Part shown: positions 1 through 5,912 of the stretch, piece by piece | How positions within the stretch are numbered: the first letter of the stretch is position 1 | Layout of the letters: each line of letters starts with the position of its first letter | Translations under genes and position numbers: made by a program | Assembly: GCA_964563125.1 (NCBI GenBank) | Contig: CAZLVY010000082.1 | Location: 1 to 6,185, forward strand | Source of the DNA: UBA1368 sp964563125 | GTDB lineage: Bacteria; Bacillota; Syntrophomonadia; Syntrophomonadales; Syntrophomonadaceae | Reading direction: 5' to 3' | Length of the DNA: 6,185 bases | The notes under the pieces: model-generated | What the model was told of the DNA's origin: nothing | Database searches by the model: none | Seen by the model: the letters and a program-made list of their open reading frames with translations, nothing else

Positions 1-47
1 TATTACTGGTAATTTATTAAGAAGATGCTTACAAAAATTATTATACG

Positions 48-53
48 AGGAGG
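48..53 (+). promoter_or_regulatory. Ribosome binding site that fixes the TTG start of speE
   Basis: A perfect AGGAGG lies 7 nt before a TTG codon. No in-frame ATG occurs until residue 44, which is already inside the conserved N-terminal domain. The site therefore supports initiation at TTG. Confidence 0.85.
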
Positions 54-60
54 AAGTTAA

Positions 61-891
61 TTGGATTTATGGGTAACCGAATATCAAACCCCGGCACTGG
101 GTTTTGCCTGTAAAGTGAAGGAAACCCTGGCAGTTGAACAAACACCGTTTCAGTCTTTGTCAGTAGTAGAAACTGAGCAATTCGGCAAAATGCTGTTATT
201 GGACGGCATGGTGATGACAACGGAAAAAGATGAATATGTATACCATGAAATGATTACCCAGATTGCACTTAATTCTCATCCGGACCCCAAACATGTTTTG
301 ATAATCGGTGGAGGTGATGGGGGAGCGCTGCGTGAGGTAGTACGTCATCCGCGGGTAGAAAAAGGAACCCTGGTAGAAATTGATGAAAGAGTAGTGGAAA
401 ACTCCAAGCAGTTTTTCCCTGATTTAGCTTGTTCATTTGCTTCACCCAAGGCCGAAGTGATTATAGATGACGGTATTAATTATGTAAAAGAGCAGGAAAA
501 TAAATTCGATATTATAATTATAGACTCAACTGAACCAGTAGGACCGGCAGTACAATTATTTCTGCCCGAGTTTTACCAGGCAGTATTTAAAGCCCTTAAA
601 TCTGACGGCATGATCGTTGCCCAGAGCGAATCGCCTTTTTTTAATGCCGATGTAATTAAAATGGTTTTTGATGGCATCAGCAGTGCTTTCCTCATTACAA
701 AATTATATCTGGCTAATGTGCCGACTTACCCCAGCGGGTTATGGAGTTTTACTGTAGGTTCCAAAAAGCATGATCCCGAGCAGATATTATCATCGCTTAC
801 GGCAACGAAAAAATACTATACTGCAGAAGTTCACCAGGCGGCCTTTAAGTTACCGGCTTTTGTAGGCGCCATTATTGCTCAGGATAAATAG
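61..891 (+). CDS. speE: Spermidine synthase (polyamine aminopropyltransferase)
   Basis: Cytosolic enzyme that transfers the aminopropyl group of decarboxylated S-adenosylmethionine to putrescine, giving spermidine and methylthioadenosine. The 276 residues match the usual bacterial length and the N-terminus (DLWVTEYQTP) fits the family, so the TTG start is accepted. An N-terminal beta domain (about 1-60) precedes a Rossmann methyltransferase-like fold. Visible motifs are YHE at 61-63 (polyamine side), the nucleotide-binding GGGDGG at 83-88, the acidic VEID at 105-108, DDG at 136-138, the catalytic-loop DSTEPVGPA at 155-163 with D155 as presumed base, and PTYPSGLWSF at 221-230. It is followed after 2 nt by speB, the order known from Bacillus. 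Neither speD (source of decarboxylated SAM) nor speA is in the window. An agmatine-accepting variant, as known in Thermus, cannot be excluded from sequence alone. Confidence 0.95.
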   Translation: MDLWVTEYQTPALGFACKVKETLAVEQTPFQSLSVVETEQFGKMLLLDGMVMTTEKDEYVYHEMITQIALNSHPDPKHVLIIGGGDGGALREVVRHPRVEKGTLVEIDERVVENSKQFFPDLACSFASPKAEVIIDDGINYVKEQENKFDIIIIDSTEPVGPAVQLFLPEFYQAVFKALKSDGMIVAQSESPFFNADVIKMVFDGISSAFLITKLYLANVPTYPSGLWSFTVGSKKHDPEQILSSLTATKKYYTAEVHQAAFKLPAFVGAIIAQDK

Positions 892-893
892 CC

Positions 894-1757
894 ATGGTAA
901 GAATCGAACAGTATTTAGAACAAAAAGCATCTTTTATGGATAGTTGTGCTGAACTTGACAAGGCCAGGAAAGTTTTGTTTGGTATTCCTATGGACAGCAC
1001 TACTAGTTTTCGTCCCGGCACCAGGCTGGCACCTTACAGGATCAGAGAAGTGTCAGAGGGTATAGAAGAATATAGTATCTACCAGGATAAAGGCCTGGCA
1101 GAACTGGATTTTTGTGATGCCGGTGATTTAATCAGCCCTTTTGGAAATGTGGGAGAAAGTCTGCGCCGCGCCGAAATGGTAGCCAGATATCTCTTGCAGG
1201 AAGGCAAACAATTATTCGTCATGGGCGGTGAACATTTGGTTTCACTGCCGATAATCAAAGCTTACCACAGCTTTTTTCCTGACCTGACCGTTATACAATT
1301 GGATGCCCATGCTGACCTCAGAGATGATTATCTGGGGGAAAAAATGTCACATGCCACGGTTATGCGGCAGGCAGCAGAAATGCTGGGGGACAAGAGCGTA
1401 TTCCAATTGGGGATCAGATCAGGAACCCGCGAAGAATTGGAATTTGCCGCGCAAAAAACCAACCTCTATTTAGACCAATTTTCTTCGGCAATAAACGATG
1501 TAAAACAAAAAATCAAAGACCGCCCGGTTTACCTTACACTGGATATCGATATTCTAGATCCAGCATTTGCCCCTGGTACCGGTACCCCGGAAGCCGGCGG
1601 AATCACATCAAGGGAACTATTAGCCGGATTGCTGCAATTCAGTGAACTCAATATCGTCGGCTTTGATCTAGTAGAAATATCCCCACCCTATGACCAGGGA
1701 GACATTACTGCTATATTAGGCGCCAAGATTATAAGAGAAGCCCTCCTAGCATATTAG
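894..1757 (+). CDS. speB: Agmatinase (ureohydrolase family)
   Basis: Cytosolic binuclear manganese hydrolase expected to convert agmatine to putrescine and urea, feeding SpeE encoded just upstream. The 287 residues are the normal length for a Firmicute SpeB. All ureohydrolase metal-ligand motifs are present: GGEH at 111-114 (H114), DAHAD at 137-141 (D137, H139, D141) and DIDILDPAFAPGTGTPEAGG at 217-236 (D217, D219). The N-terminal IPMDSTTSFRPGTRLAP segment (31-47) is also typical of agmatinases rather than arginases. The ATG begins 2 nt after the speE stop with only a weak AGGA about 9 nt upstream, so translation is probably coupled to speE. If SpeE uses agmatine, this enzyme would act on N1-aminopropylagmatine instead; guanidinobutyrase or formiminoglutamase activity is less likely given the partner gene. 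Confidence 0.93.
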   Translation: MVRIEQYLEQKASFMDSCAELDKARKVLFGIPMDSTTSFRPGTRLAPYRIREVSEGIEEYSIYQDKGLAELDFCDAGDLISPFGNVGESLRRAEMVARYLLQEGKQLFVMGGEHLVSLPIIKAYHSFFPDLTVIQLDAHADLRDDYLGEKMSHATVMRQAAEMLGDKSVFQLGIRSGTREELEFAAQKTNLYLDQFSSAINDVKQKIKDRPVYLTLDIDILDPAFAPGTGTPEAGGITSRELLAGLLQFSELNIVGFDLVEISPPYDQGDITAILGAKIIREALLAY

Positions 1758-1800
1758 GGTCAGGCTTGCTTGTTGCCGAAAAAATAAATAATGTTGAAAT

Positions 1801-1845
1801 AAGGCTTTTTTTGAATGATTATATTCATTCGGAAGGCCTTTTTTT
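1801..1845 (+). terminator. Intrinsic terminator of the speE-speB unit
   Basis: A long hairpin begins 43 nt after the speB stop. AAGGC (1801-1805) plus a T-rich strand and GAATGA (1813-1818) pair, with G-U wobbles and two unpaired Ts, to TCATTC (1825-1830), GGAA and GGCCTT (1835-1840). The loop is 6 nt (1819-1824). Seven Ts follow directly (1839-1845). Confidence 0.88.
1812..1831. promoter_or_regulatory. Possible FadR-like operator dyad (tentative)
   Basis: TGAATGA and TCATTCG are arranged as an inverted repeat around TTATAT, about 75 bp upstream of the -10 element of the acyl-CoA dehydrogenase gene. The Bacillus FadR (TetR family, fatty-acid degradation repressor) operator has the same TGAATGA/TCATTCA half-sites but a 4-nt spacer, whereas here it is 6 nt. 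The dyad is also the upper stem of the terminator, which may fully explain its symmetry, so this is only a candidate. Confidence 0.25.
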
Positions 1846-1892
1846 CTGAGCATAGGTTTAAGATAGTTACACGCAGTATATTTAAGTTAGTG

Positions 1893-1898
1893 TATAAT
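1893..1898 (+). promoter_or_regulatory. -10 element of the acyl-CoA dehydrogenase promoter
   Basis: A perfect TATAAT lies 53 nt before the start codon and just downstream of the preceding terminator. No good -35 sits at 16-18 nt; the nearest candidate, GTTACA at 1866-1871, would give a 21-nt spacer. A weak or activator-dependent promoter is likely. The -10 lies inside an imperfect dyad (TTAxTG...CAxTAA, 1887-1904) that could be an operator. Confidence 0.5.
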
Positions 1899-1951
1899 CA
1901 TTAAAACGGAATATCTTTATCGTAATATTTATGTAAAGGAGTGGGAGTTAA

Positions 1952-3787
1952 ATGTCATCGCAATTTATGCATTACAGTCGCGATCACAAGTTCATCTTAA
2001 AGGAATGGCTGGACTTGAACCTGGTACTTAATACCGAGCGTTTTCGGGATGGTTATTCTGTGGAGGATATGGATTTTATCCTGGAAAATGCCTTGAAAGG
2101 TGCACGTGAAGTTATTGCTCCGACCATGGAAGACTCTGATGAAATCGGTGCCAAATTTGACAACGGACAGGTAACAACGCCTGCTTCAACCAAAGATGCA
2201 TATTTCTTTATTCAGGACAATGGGCTGTGCAGCAGCAATTATGACCACCAGGATCCTGCCGCAGTTCCGCTCAGTGTACTGTGGTCTATGTTGGAATATA
2301 TTATCGGTGCCAATCCTTCCCTGGGCACTCTTTATCTGGCTGGCGGCGGAGCCGCTGGTTTGATACATGACTTTGGCAGTGACATGCTGAAAGAAACATA
2401 TCTGGCCAAAATGTACAGCGGGCAGTGGGCCGGCACTATGGACCTGACTGAACCGGGGGCCGGATCAGAAGTCGGAAATAGCAGCACCCGGGCGATACCA
2501 ACCGGTGAACCGGGCCGCTATAAGATAAAAGGCAGCAAATGCTTCATCAGCGGCGGGGAGCAGGATATTACTGAGAATATTATTCATCTGGCTCTGGCCC
2601 GCATCGAAGGCGCCCGCTCTGGAACTGCCGGAATATCACTTTTTGTTATCCCCAAGTTTTTACCGGATGAGCAGGGCAATCCCGGCAAATTTAATGATGT
2701 GAACTGCGGCGGCATCGAACATAAATTGGGTCTGCACGGTAACCCCACCTGTATAATTAATTTCGGCGAGAATAATGATTGTATTGGCTTTTTGTTGGGT
2801 GAAGCTCCCGGTGAAGACGGAATAGGCAAGGGACTGGCCCAGATGTTTAACATGATGAATGAAGAACGATTAATGACCGGTTTGTCTGCTACGGCGCTGG
2901 CGGCAGTGGCTTACCATAATGCTGCTGATTATGCGCGGCAGCGTATTCAGGGTAAGGCAACATCTAATCCCAAAGGCGGGCAGGTGGCAATTATCAACCA
3001 TGAGGATATCCGCCGCAGCCTGATGTTCCAGAAATCCTATATCGAAGCTTTCCGTGCAATGGTTATAAGCACCTTTTATCAGGTAGATATAAAAAATTAC
3101 AGCAGCGATCCGGAAGCAGTGCAGACAGCCAAAGACAGAATAGAGGTTAATACTCCACTGGTAAAAGCCTTCTGCTCAGATTTTGCTCTGGAGTGTATCA
3201 GTTCAGCATTACAGATTTACGGAGGATATGGTTTCTCAGAGGAATACCCTATTGCTGCATTGTATCGTGACGCCCGCATTTATCCGATCTGGGAAGGTAC
3301 TAATTACATCCAATCAATGGACCTGACCGGTCGTAAAATGACTATGAGAAAAGGGCAGATTTTTGGTGATTGGATAAAAGATATTCAGGATTTTGTGGAT
3401 GAGAAGCAAACAGCAGGATTCGAACGGGAATTTGCCCTAATTGGCAAAGGGCTGGCTCAATTTGCTGAACTGCAGGATATTTTAAATGGCTTCCGCAGTG
3501 AAGGAAAAGAAGAACAAATTAAACTATTTGCTACCCGCGTTCTGCATGCTACCGGCAAGTTATGGGCTTCCAAACTACTGCTGGAAATGGCTCTTATAGC
3601 TCAGCAGAAAGTTGACGAACTGGGTAAAGAGCATTTCGATTATAATTTCTATCAGGGCAAGATGGCATCAGCTCAGTTCTTTATCCGTAATATTTTACCG
3701 GAGATTGGTTCACTGGTTGATATTGCAAGAGAAGCAGACCGGACCGCCATAGAAGTGGATGAAGCAGTGCTGGGAATAGGTATTTAA
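1952..3787 (+). CDS. Acyl-CoA dehydrogenase, large (~600-residue) class
   Basis: FAD-dependent cytosolic enzyme that introduces the alpha-beta double bond into an acyl-CoA, passing electrons to electron-transfer flavoprotein. At 611 residues it belongs to the long bacterial class (which includes DmdC-type methylmercaptopropionyl-CoA dehydrogenases), not the ~380-residue short-chain class. The order is an N-terminal extension (1-40), the helical N-domain (about 40-160), and a beta domain carrying the flavin motif MDLTEPGAGSEVG (163-175) and FISGGE (198-203). Next come the C-terminal helical domain with IYGGYGF (422-428) and WEGTNYIQ (447-454), then an extra C-terminal domain (about 470-611). 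E448 aligns with the catalytic glutamate of medium-chain dehydrogenases, so the enzyme looks active. AAAGGAG (1935-1941) lies 10 nt before the ATG. It is transcribed alone; no ETF, thiolase or hydratase is nearby, and the chain length or type of substrate cannot be told. Confidence 0.93.
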   Translation: MSSQFMHYSRDHKFILKEWLDLNLVLNTERFRDGYSVEDMDFILENALKGAREVIAPTMEDSDEIGAKFDNGQVTTPASTKDAYFFIQDNGLCSSNYDHQDPAAVPLSVLWSMLEYIIGANPSLGTLYLAGGGAAGLIHDFGSDMLKETYLAKMYSGQWAGTMDLTEPGAGSEVGNSSTRAIPTGEPGRYKIKGSKCFISGGEQDITENIIHLALARIEGARSGTAGISLFVIPKFLPDEQGNPGKFNDVNCGGIEHKLGLHGNPTCIINFGENNDCIGFLLGEAPGEDGIGKGLAQMFNMMNEERLMTGLSATALAAVAYHNAADYARQRIQGKATSNPKGGQVAIINHEDIRRSLMFQKSYIEAFRAMVISTFYQVDIKNYSSDPEAVQTAKDRIEVNTPLVKAFCSDFALECISSALQIYGGYGFSEEYPIAALYRDARIYPIWEGTNYIQSMDLTGRKMTMRKGQIFGDWIKDIQDFVDEKQTAGFEREFALIGKGLAQFAELQDILNGFRSEGKEEQIKLFATRVLHATGKLWASKLLLEMALIAQQKVDELGKEHFDYNFYQGKMASAQFFIRNILPEIGSLVDIAREADRTAIEVDEAVLGIGI

Positions 3788-3807
3788 TACTCAAGACAGA
3801 TATGTTT

Positions 3808-3850
3808 GGCCGGGTGTATAAGATAATGCACCCGGTCATTGTTTGTTATC
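3808..3850 (+). terminator. Intrinsic terminator of the acyl-CoA dehydrogenase gene
   Basis: GGCCGGGTGTAT (3808-3819) pairs with ATGCACCCGGTC (3826-3837) over 12 positions with two G-U pairs and a 6-nt loop. It is followed by the T-rich stretch ATTGTTTGTTAT and starts 20 nt after the stop codon. The T-tract is interrupted, so termination may be less than complete. Confidence 0.78.
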
Positions 3851-3874
3851 AGGTAAATAAATCCCCCCAAGGTT

Positions 3875-3903
3875 TTGGAATAACTGATTATCCGTGCTAT
3901 AAT
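3875..3903 (+). promoter_or_regulatory. Housekeeping (sigma-A type) promoter of the cobalamin riboswitch operon
   Basis: TTGGAA (3875-3880) and TATAAT (3898-3903) are separated by exactly 17 nt. A TG at 3895-3896 forms an extended -10 (TGCTATAAT). Transcription should start near 3910, about 20 nt before the riboswitch P1 stem. Regulation is then expected at the RNA level rather than at initiation. Confidence 0.85.
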
Positions 3904-3927
3904 AACGGCAAAGTTATAACTTAATAA

Positions 3928-4179
3928 TCCATCTGGTAGCACTTAAGTGCTTGAAAAGGGAAAGCGGTGAAATTCCGCTGCAGTTCCCCCTACTGTATTG
4001 GTGACGAAATCCGTGAGATCCACTGGGAAACCGGGAAGGGACGGAGAGTAGAATGAGCCTGAGCCAGGAGACCTGCCAAATGGAAAAATTGACGAACTTC
4101 GGGGTCAAGAAGGGAGAAAACGCATGAGGTACCATTCACCACCTGCAGTTTACCCGGATCGTTATTGATCCGGTTTTTT
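3928..4179 (+). ncRNA. Cobalamin (B12) riboswitch with transcription-termination platform
   Basis: The aptamer spans about 3928-4084. P1 is TCCATCTGG (3928-3936) with CCAAATGGA (4076-4084), one mismatch. P2 is the palindrome AGCACTTAAGTGCT (3938-3951). AAGGGAA (3956-3962) precedes P5, AGCGG/CCGCT (3963-3967, 3975-3979), whose loop is TGAAATT. Other conserved pieces are CAGTTCCCCCTACTGT (3981-3996), CCACTGGGAAACCGGGAAGG (4020-4039) and the B12 box GCCAGGAGACCTGCC (4063-4077). Downstream, AGGT/ACCT (4127-4130, 4141-4144) can close a hairpin whose loop contains TTCACC (4135-4140), complementary to GGTGAA at 3966-3971. This fits the L5-L13 kissing interaction of this riboswitch class. The element ends in a terminator at 4154-4179, so B12 excess should switch the two downstream genes off. 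Aptamer identity is very secure; details of the platform are inferred. Confidence 0.95.
4154..4179 (+). terminator. Riboswitch-controlled intrinsic terminator
   Basis: CCGGATC (4154-4160) pairs perfectly with GATCCGG (4167-4173) around a 6-nt loop, followed by six Ts (4174-4179) and then ATTTT. It lies between the cobalamin aptamer and the first codon (4222). TTC-GGGGT at 4098-4105 could pair with ACCCGGA (4152-4158), bulging one G, as an antiterminator. Confidence 0.9.
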
Positions 4180-4206
4180 ATTTTCGCTGTACTGGACAAA
4201 ATAATT

Positions 4207-4213
4207 AAAGGGG
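4207..4213 (+). promoter_or_regulatory. Ribosome binding site deciding the start of the toroid gene
   Basis: AAAGGGG ends 8 nt before ATG 4222. The reading frame is open back to a TTG at 4165, but that codon lies in the riboswitch terminator hairpin, has no ribosome binding site, and would add 19 residues before a typical signal peptide. ATG 4222 is the supported start. Confidence 0.88.
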
Positions 4214-4221
4214 ATTATGAA

Positions 4222-5241
4222 ATGAGACTAAATAGGAATTTAGTTTATAAATTATTGACTGTTATCGCTGTTTTGGCATTTTTAATGGTGCCCAATGGTC
4301 AACTTGTGGCAGAGACAGCCGATGTTACTGATAGTATCGAACAGGTTCATGCTTATTATCAGCAGCAACCGGTTATGGACGAATGGGAAGCCCTGGCGGC
4401 CAGATGGTCAGGTTTAGCTCCCGCTGCCGAGGTGGAATTTGCTGAAACAGTCGTACCGTCAGACTATGCCAGGGCAATCTTGGCATCGATTGCAACTGAT
4501 AAGGATACAGTACATATTAGTGGGTTAATTACTGCTGTGCAGGCCATGCAAGTGGAGGCGGGATGTTTCTCTACGGCGGGTGAGCCAAGCCCAACCTTAA
4601 ATCAAACTGTCTGGCCTTTAATAGCCCTGGATTCAGCCGCTGCAAATGGGCATGACACCACCTTCAACCGAGAAACGGCAGTGAACTATATAATTGCCCA
4701 GCAGTCTCCTGAGGGCGGCTTCGATGAATCCGGATGGGGTGTTGATGTAGACTCCACAGCGCATGCTTTAATTAGTTTGGCACCGTATAAAGAGCAGTAT
4801 CCGCAAGCCAAACAAGCAATTGATCAGGCTTTAATCTTTCTGCATTCCCAACAAATTGCCGAAGGAGGATTCGGAGGATGGGGAGCTATTAATCCGGATT
4901 CCACTGCAGTGGTAATCGAAGCTTTGATATCACTGGGGATAGATCCCGCCGCACCGGAATGGGTACCGGCAGATAAGACTATGGTTGATGCTCTGCTTAA
5001 ATTTCAGTCTGATCAAGGCTGGTTCGTTTACAGCACAGAAGTAAGCCAGTGGAATGATCCCACTCAACCTAATCCAGTATCTACCCGCAATGCTCTGCTG
5101 GCTCTGGGAGATATTGCGGCCGACTCATCCAAGTATCAATCGACAATACATCCTGTGCAAGTCGAAAAAGAACCTGTTACAAATTGGCTGACTCTGCTCC
5201 AAGTAAACATTATTAAGTTATTGTTGGCTGAAAAAGTTTAG
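4222..5241 (+). CDS. Secreted alpha/alpha-toroid protein (prenyltransferase/squalene-oxidase repeats), putative corrinoid-binding
   Basis: Exported protein of 339 residues; likely one half of a B12-binding pair (inference). Residues 1-30 form a signal peptide: basic MRLNRN, a hydrophobic core LLTVIAVLAFLMV, and probable cleavage after QLVA (signal peptidase I; no lipobox). At least four helix-hairpin repeats of the terpenoid-cyclase/prenyltransferase toroid type follow: about 101-143, 150-190, 197-240 and 251-299. The clearest pair is GGFDESGWG...DSTAHALISL and GGFGGWG...DSTAVVIEALISL. The same toroid fold forms the alpha domain of intrinsic factor and transcobalamin. The position corresponding to a cyclase DxDD motif reads DVDS (175-178), and the protein is far shorter than squalene cyclases, so enzymatic activity is unlikely. 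Residues 321-337 form a hydrophobic C-terminal tail. A cobalamin riboswitch lies directly upstream and a DUF4430 lipoprotein gene starts 25 nt downstream. Fold assignment is firm; ligand is inferred. Confidence 0.85.
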   Translation: MRLNRNLVYKLLTVIAVLAFLMVPNGQLVAETADVTDSIEQVHAYYQQQPVMDEWEALAARWSGLAPAAEVEFAETVVPSDYARAILASIATDKDTVHISGLITAVQAMQVEAGCFSTAGEPSPTLNQTVWPLIALDSAAANGHDTTFNRETAVNYIIAQQSPEGGFDESGWGVDVDSTAHALISLAPYKEQYPQAKQAIDQALIFLHSQQIAEGGFGGWGAINPDSTAVVIEALISLGIDPAAPEWVPADKTMVDALLKFQSDQGWFVYSTEVSQWNDPTQPNPVSTRNALLALGDIAADSSKYQSTIHPVQVEKEPVTNWLTLLQVNIIKLLLAEKV

Positions 5242-5266
5242 CCAGGGAAAGCAGAAGGAAGAAATT

Positions 5267-5890
5267 ATGAAAAGATTTAAGATAGCAGCTATGCTAATAC
5301 TGCTGCTAACCATCACAGGGTGCGCAGCAGAGCGCTCTAACAGTAACGATGCTGGCGAAACCTCGCCAAAACAAACGGTTGGGCAAAAAGATTCGTCCTT
5401 GCCAGCACCATCAATGCCGGTAGAAGAGCTTGAACAGGCAGATGAGCAATCTCCGGCAGCGGAGGCTTTGACACAGGGTGAGGAAGATAACTCGGTAACA
5501 AGTTTACCTGATGAAGAAAACATGGTGCCAGCGGCAGTAAATGAAGACACCTTCCAGTTAAATTTAACCCGCGACTTTGGCGGTGAGGTTTTGGACAGCC
5601 GCAGTGTTGAGATAAAATCCGATTACAGCCTGCTGGAGTATATGCAGGAAGAATGGCAGGTCACCACTGGCTTTGGGGGCGGATTTATAAAGGATATCAA
5701 TGGTTTGAAGTCTGCCGCTAATTCGGGAGACCGTTACGACTGGTTTTATTATGTTAACGGAGAAGTTTCGCCTGTAGGTGCCGGTCAGGTCAAGCCACAT
5801 GCCGGTGACGTCATCTATTGGGACTATCATCTGTGGACATCAGGGTCGGGATCGGTGGAGGCAAATGAAAGTTTCCCACCAGGTGAATAG
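5267..5890 (+). CDS. DUF4430 (transcobalamin C-terminal-like) lipoprotein, putative corrinoid-binding
   Basis: Membrane-anchored extracytoplasmic protein of 207 residues. The signal sequence ends in the lipobox ITGC (16-19), so C19 should be lipidated. Residues 20-92 form a Ser/Pro/Glu/Asp-rich linker without predicted fold, a likely tether. Residues about 94-190 match the DUF4430 pattern: DFGGEVL (103-109), SLLEYMQEEW (121-130), GFGGGFIKDINGLKS (135-149), DWFYYVNG (158-165) and GDVIYWDYHLW (180-190). This domain is known as the transcobalamin-like C-terminal domain, the small beta domain that closes over B12 in intrinsic factor and transcobalamin. Bacterial copies are often found with toroid repeats. 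AAGGAAG (5255-5261) provides the ribosome binding site. The gene shares the cobalamin-riboswitch transcript with the toroid gene 25 nt upstream, so the two products probably act together in corrinoid capture. The domain call is firm; the ligand is inferred. Confidence 0.9.
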   Translation: MKRFKIAAMLILLLTITGCAAERSNSNDAGETSPKQTVGQKDSSLPAPSMPVEELEQADEQSPAAEALTQGEEDNSVTSLPDEENMVPAAVNEDTFQLNLTRDFGGEVLDSRSVEIKSDYSLLEYMQEEWQVTTGFGGGFIKDINGLKSAANSGDRYDWFYYVNGEVSPVGAGQVKPHAGDVIYWDYHLWTSGSGSVEANESFPPGE

Positions 5891-5912
5891 GCTAATCGGA
5901 AGTATCGCTTAA

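Noticed and set aside
1..75. Reading frame open from base 2 to a TAA at 74-76, possibly the end of an upstream gene
   Set aside because: Only about 24 codons, no recognisable motif, AT-rich, and it would overlap the speE start; cannot be supported.
2186..2853. Minus-strand open frames at 2186-2368 and 2584-2853
   Set aside because: They lie wholly inside the well-supported acyl-CoA dehydrogenase gene and show no recognisable protein features.
3914..4199. Minus-strand open frames at 3914-4135 and 3990-4199
   Set aside because: They are antisense to the cobalamin riboswitch, whose structured sequence explains the region, and look like no known protein.
4222..5241. Calling the toroid protein a squalene/terpene cyclase or prenyltransferase enzyme
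   Set aside because: It is secreted, about half the length of squalene cyclases, lacks an intact DxDD motif, and sits under a B12 riboswitch with a DUF4430 gene.
5218..5830. Minus-strand open frames at 5218-5550 and 5564-5830
   Set aside because: Antisense to the DUF4430 lipoprotein gene; the Ser-rich translation reflects the linker's base composition.
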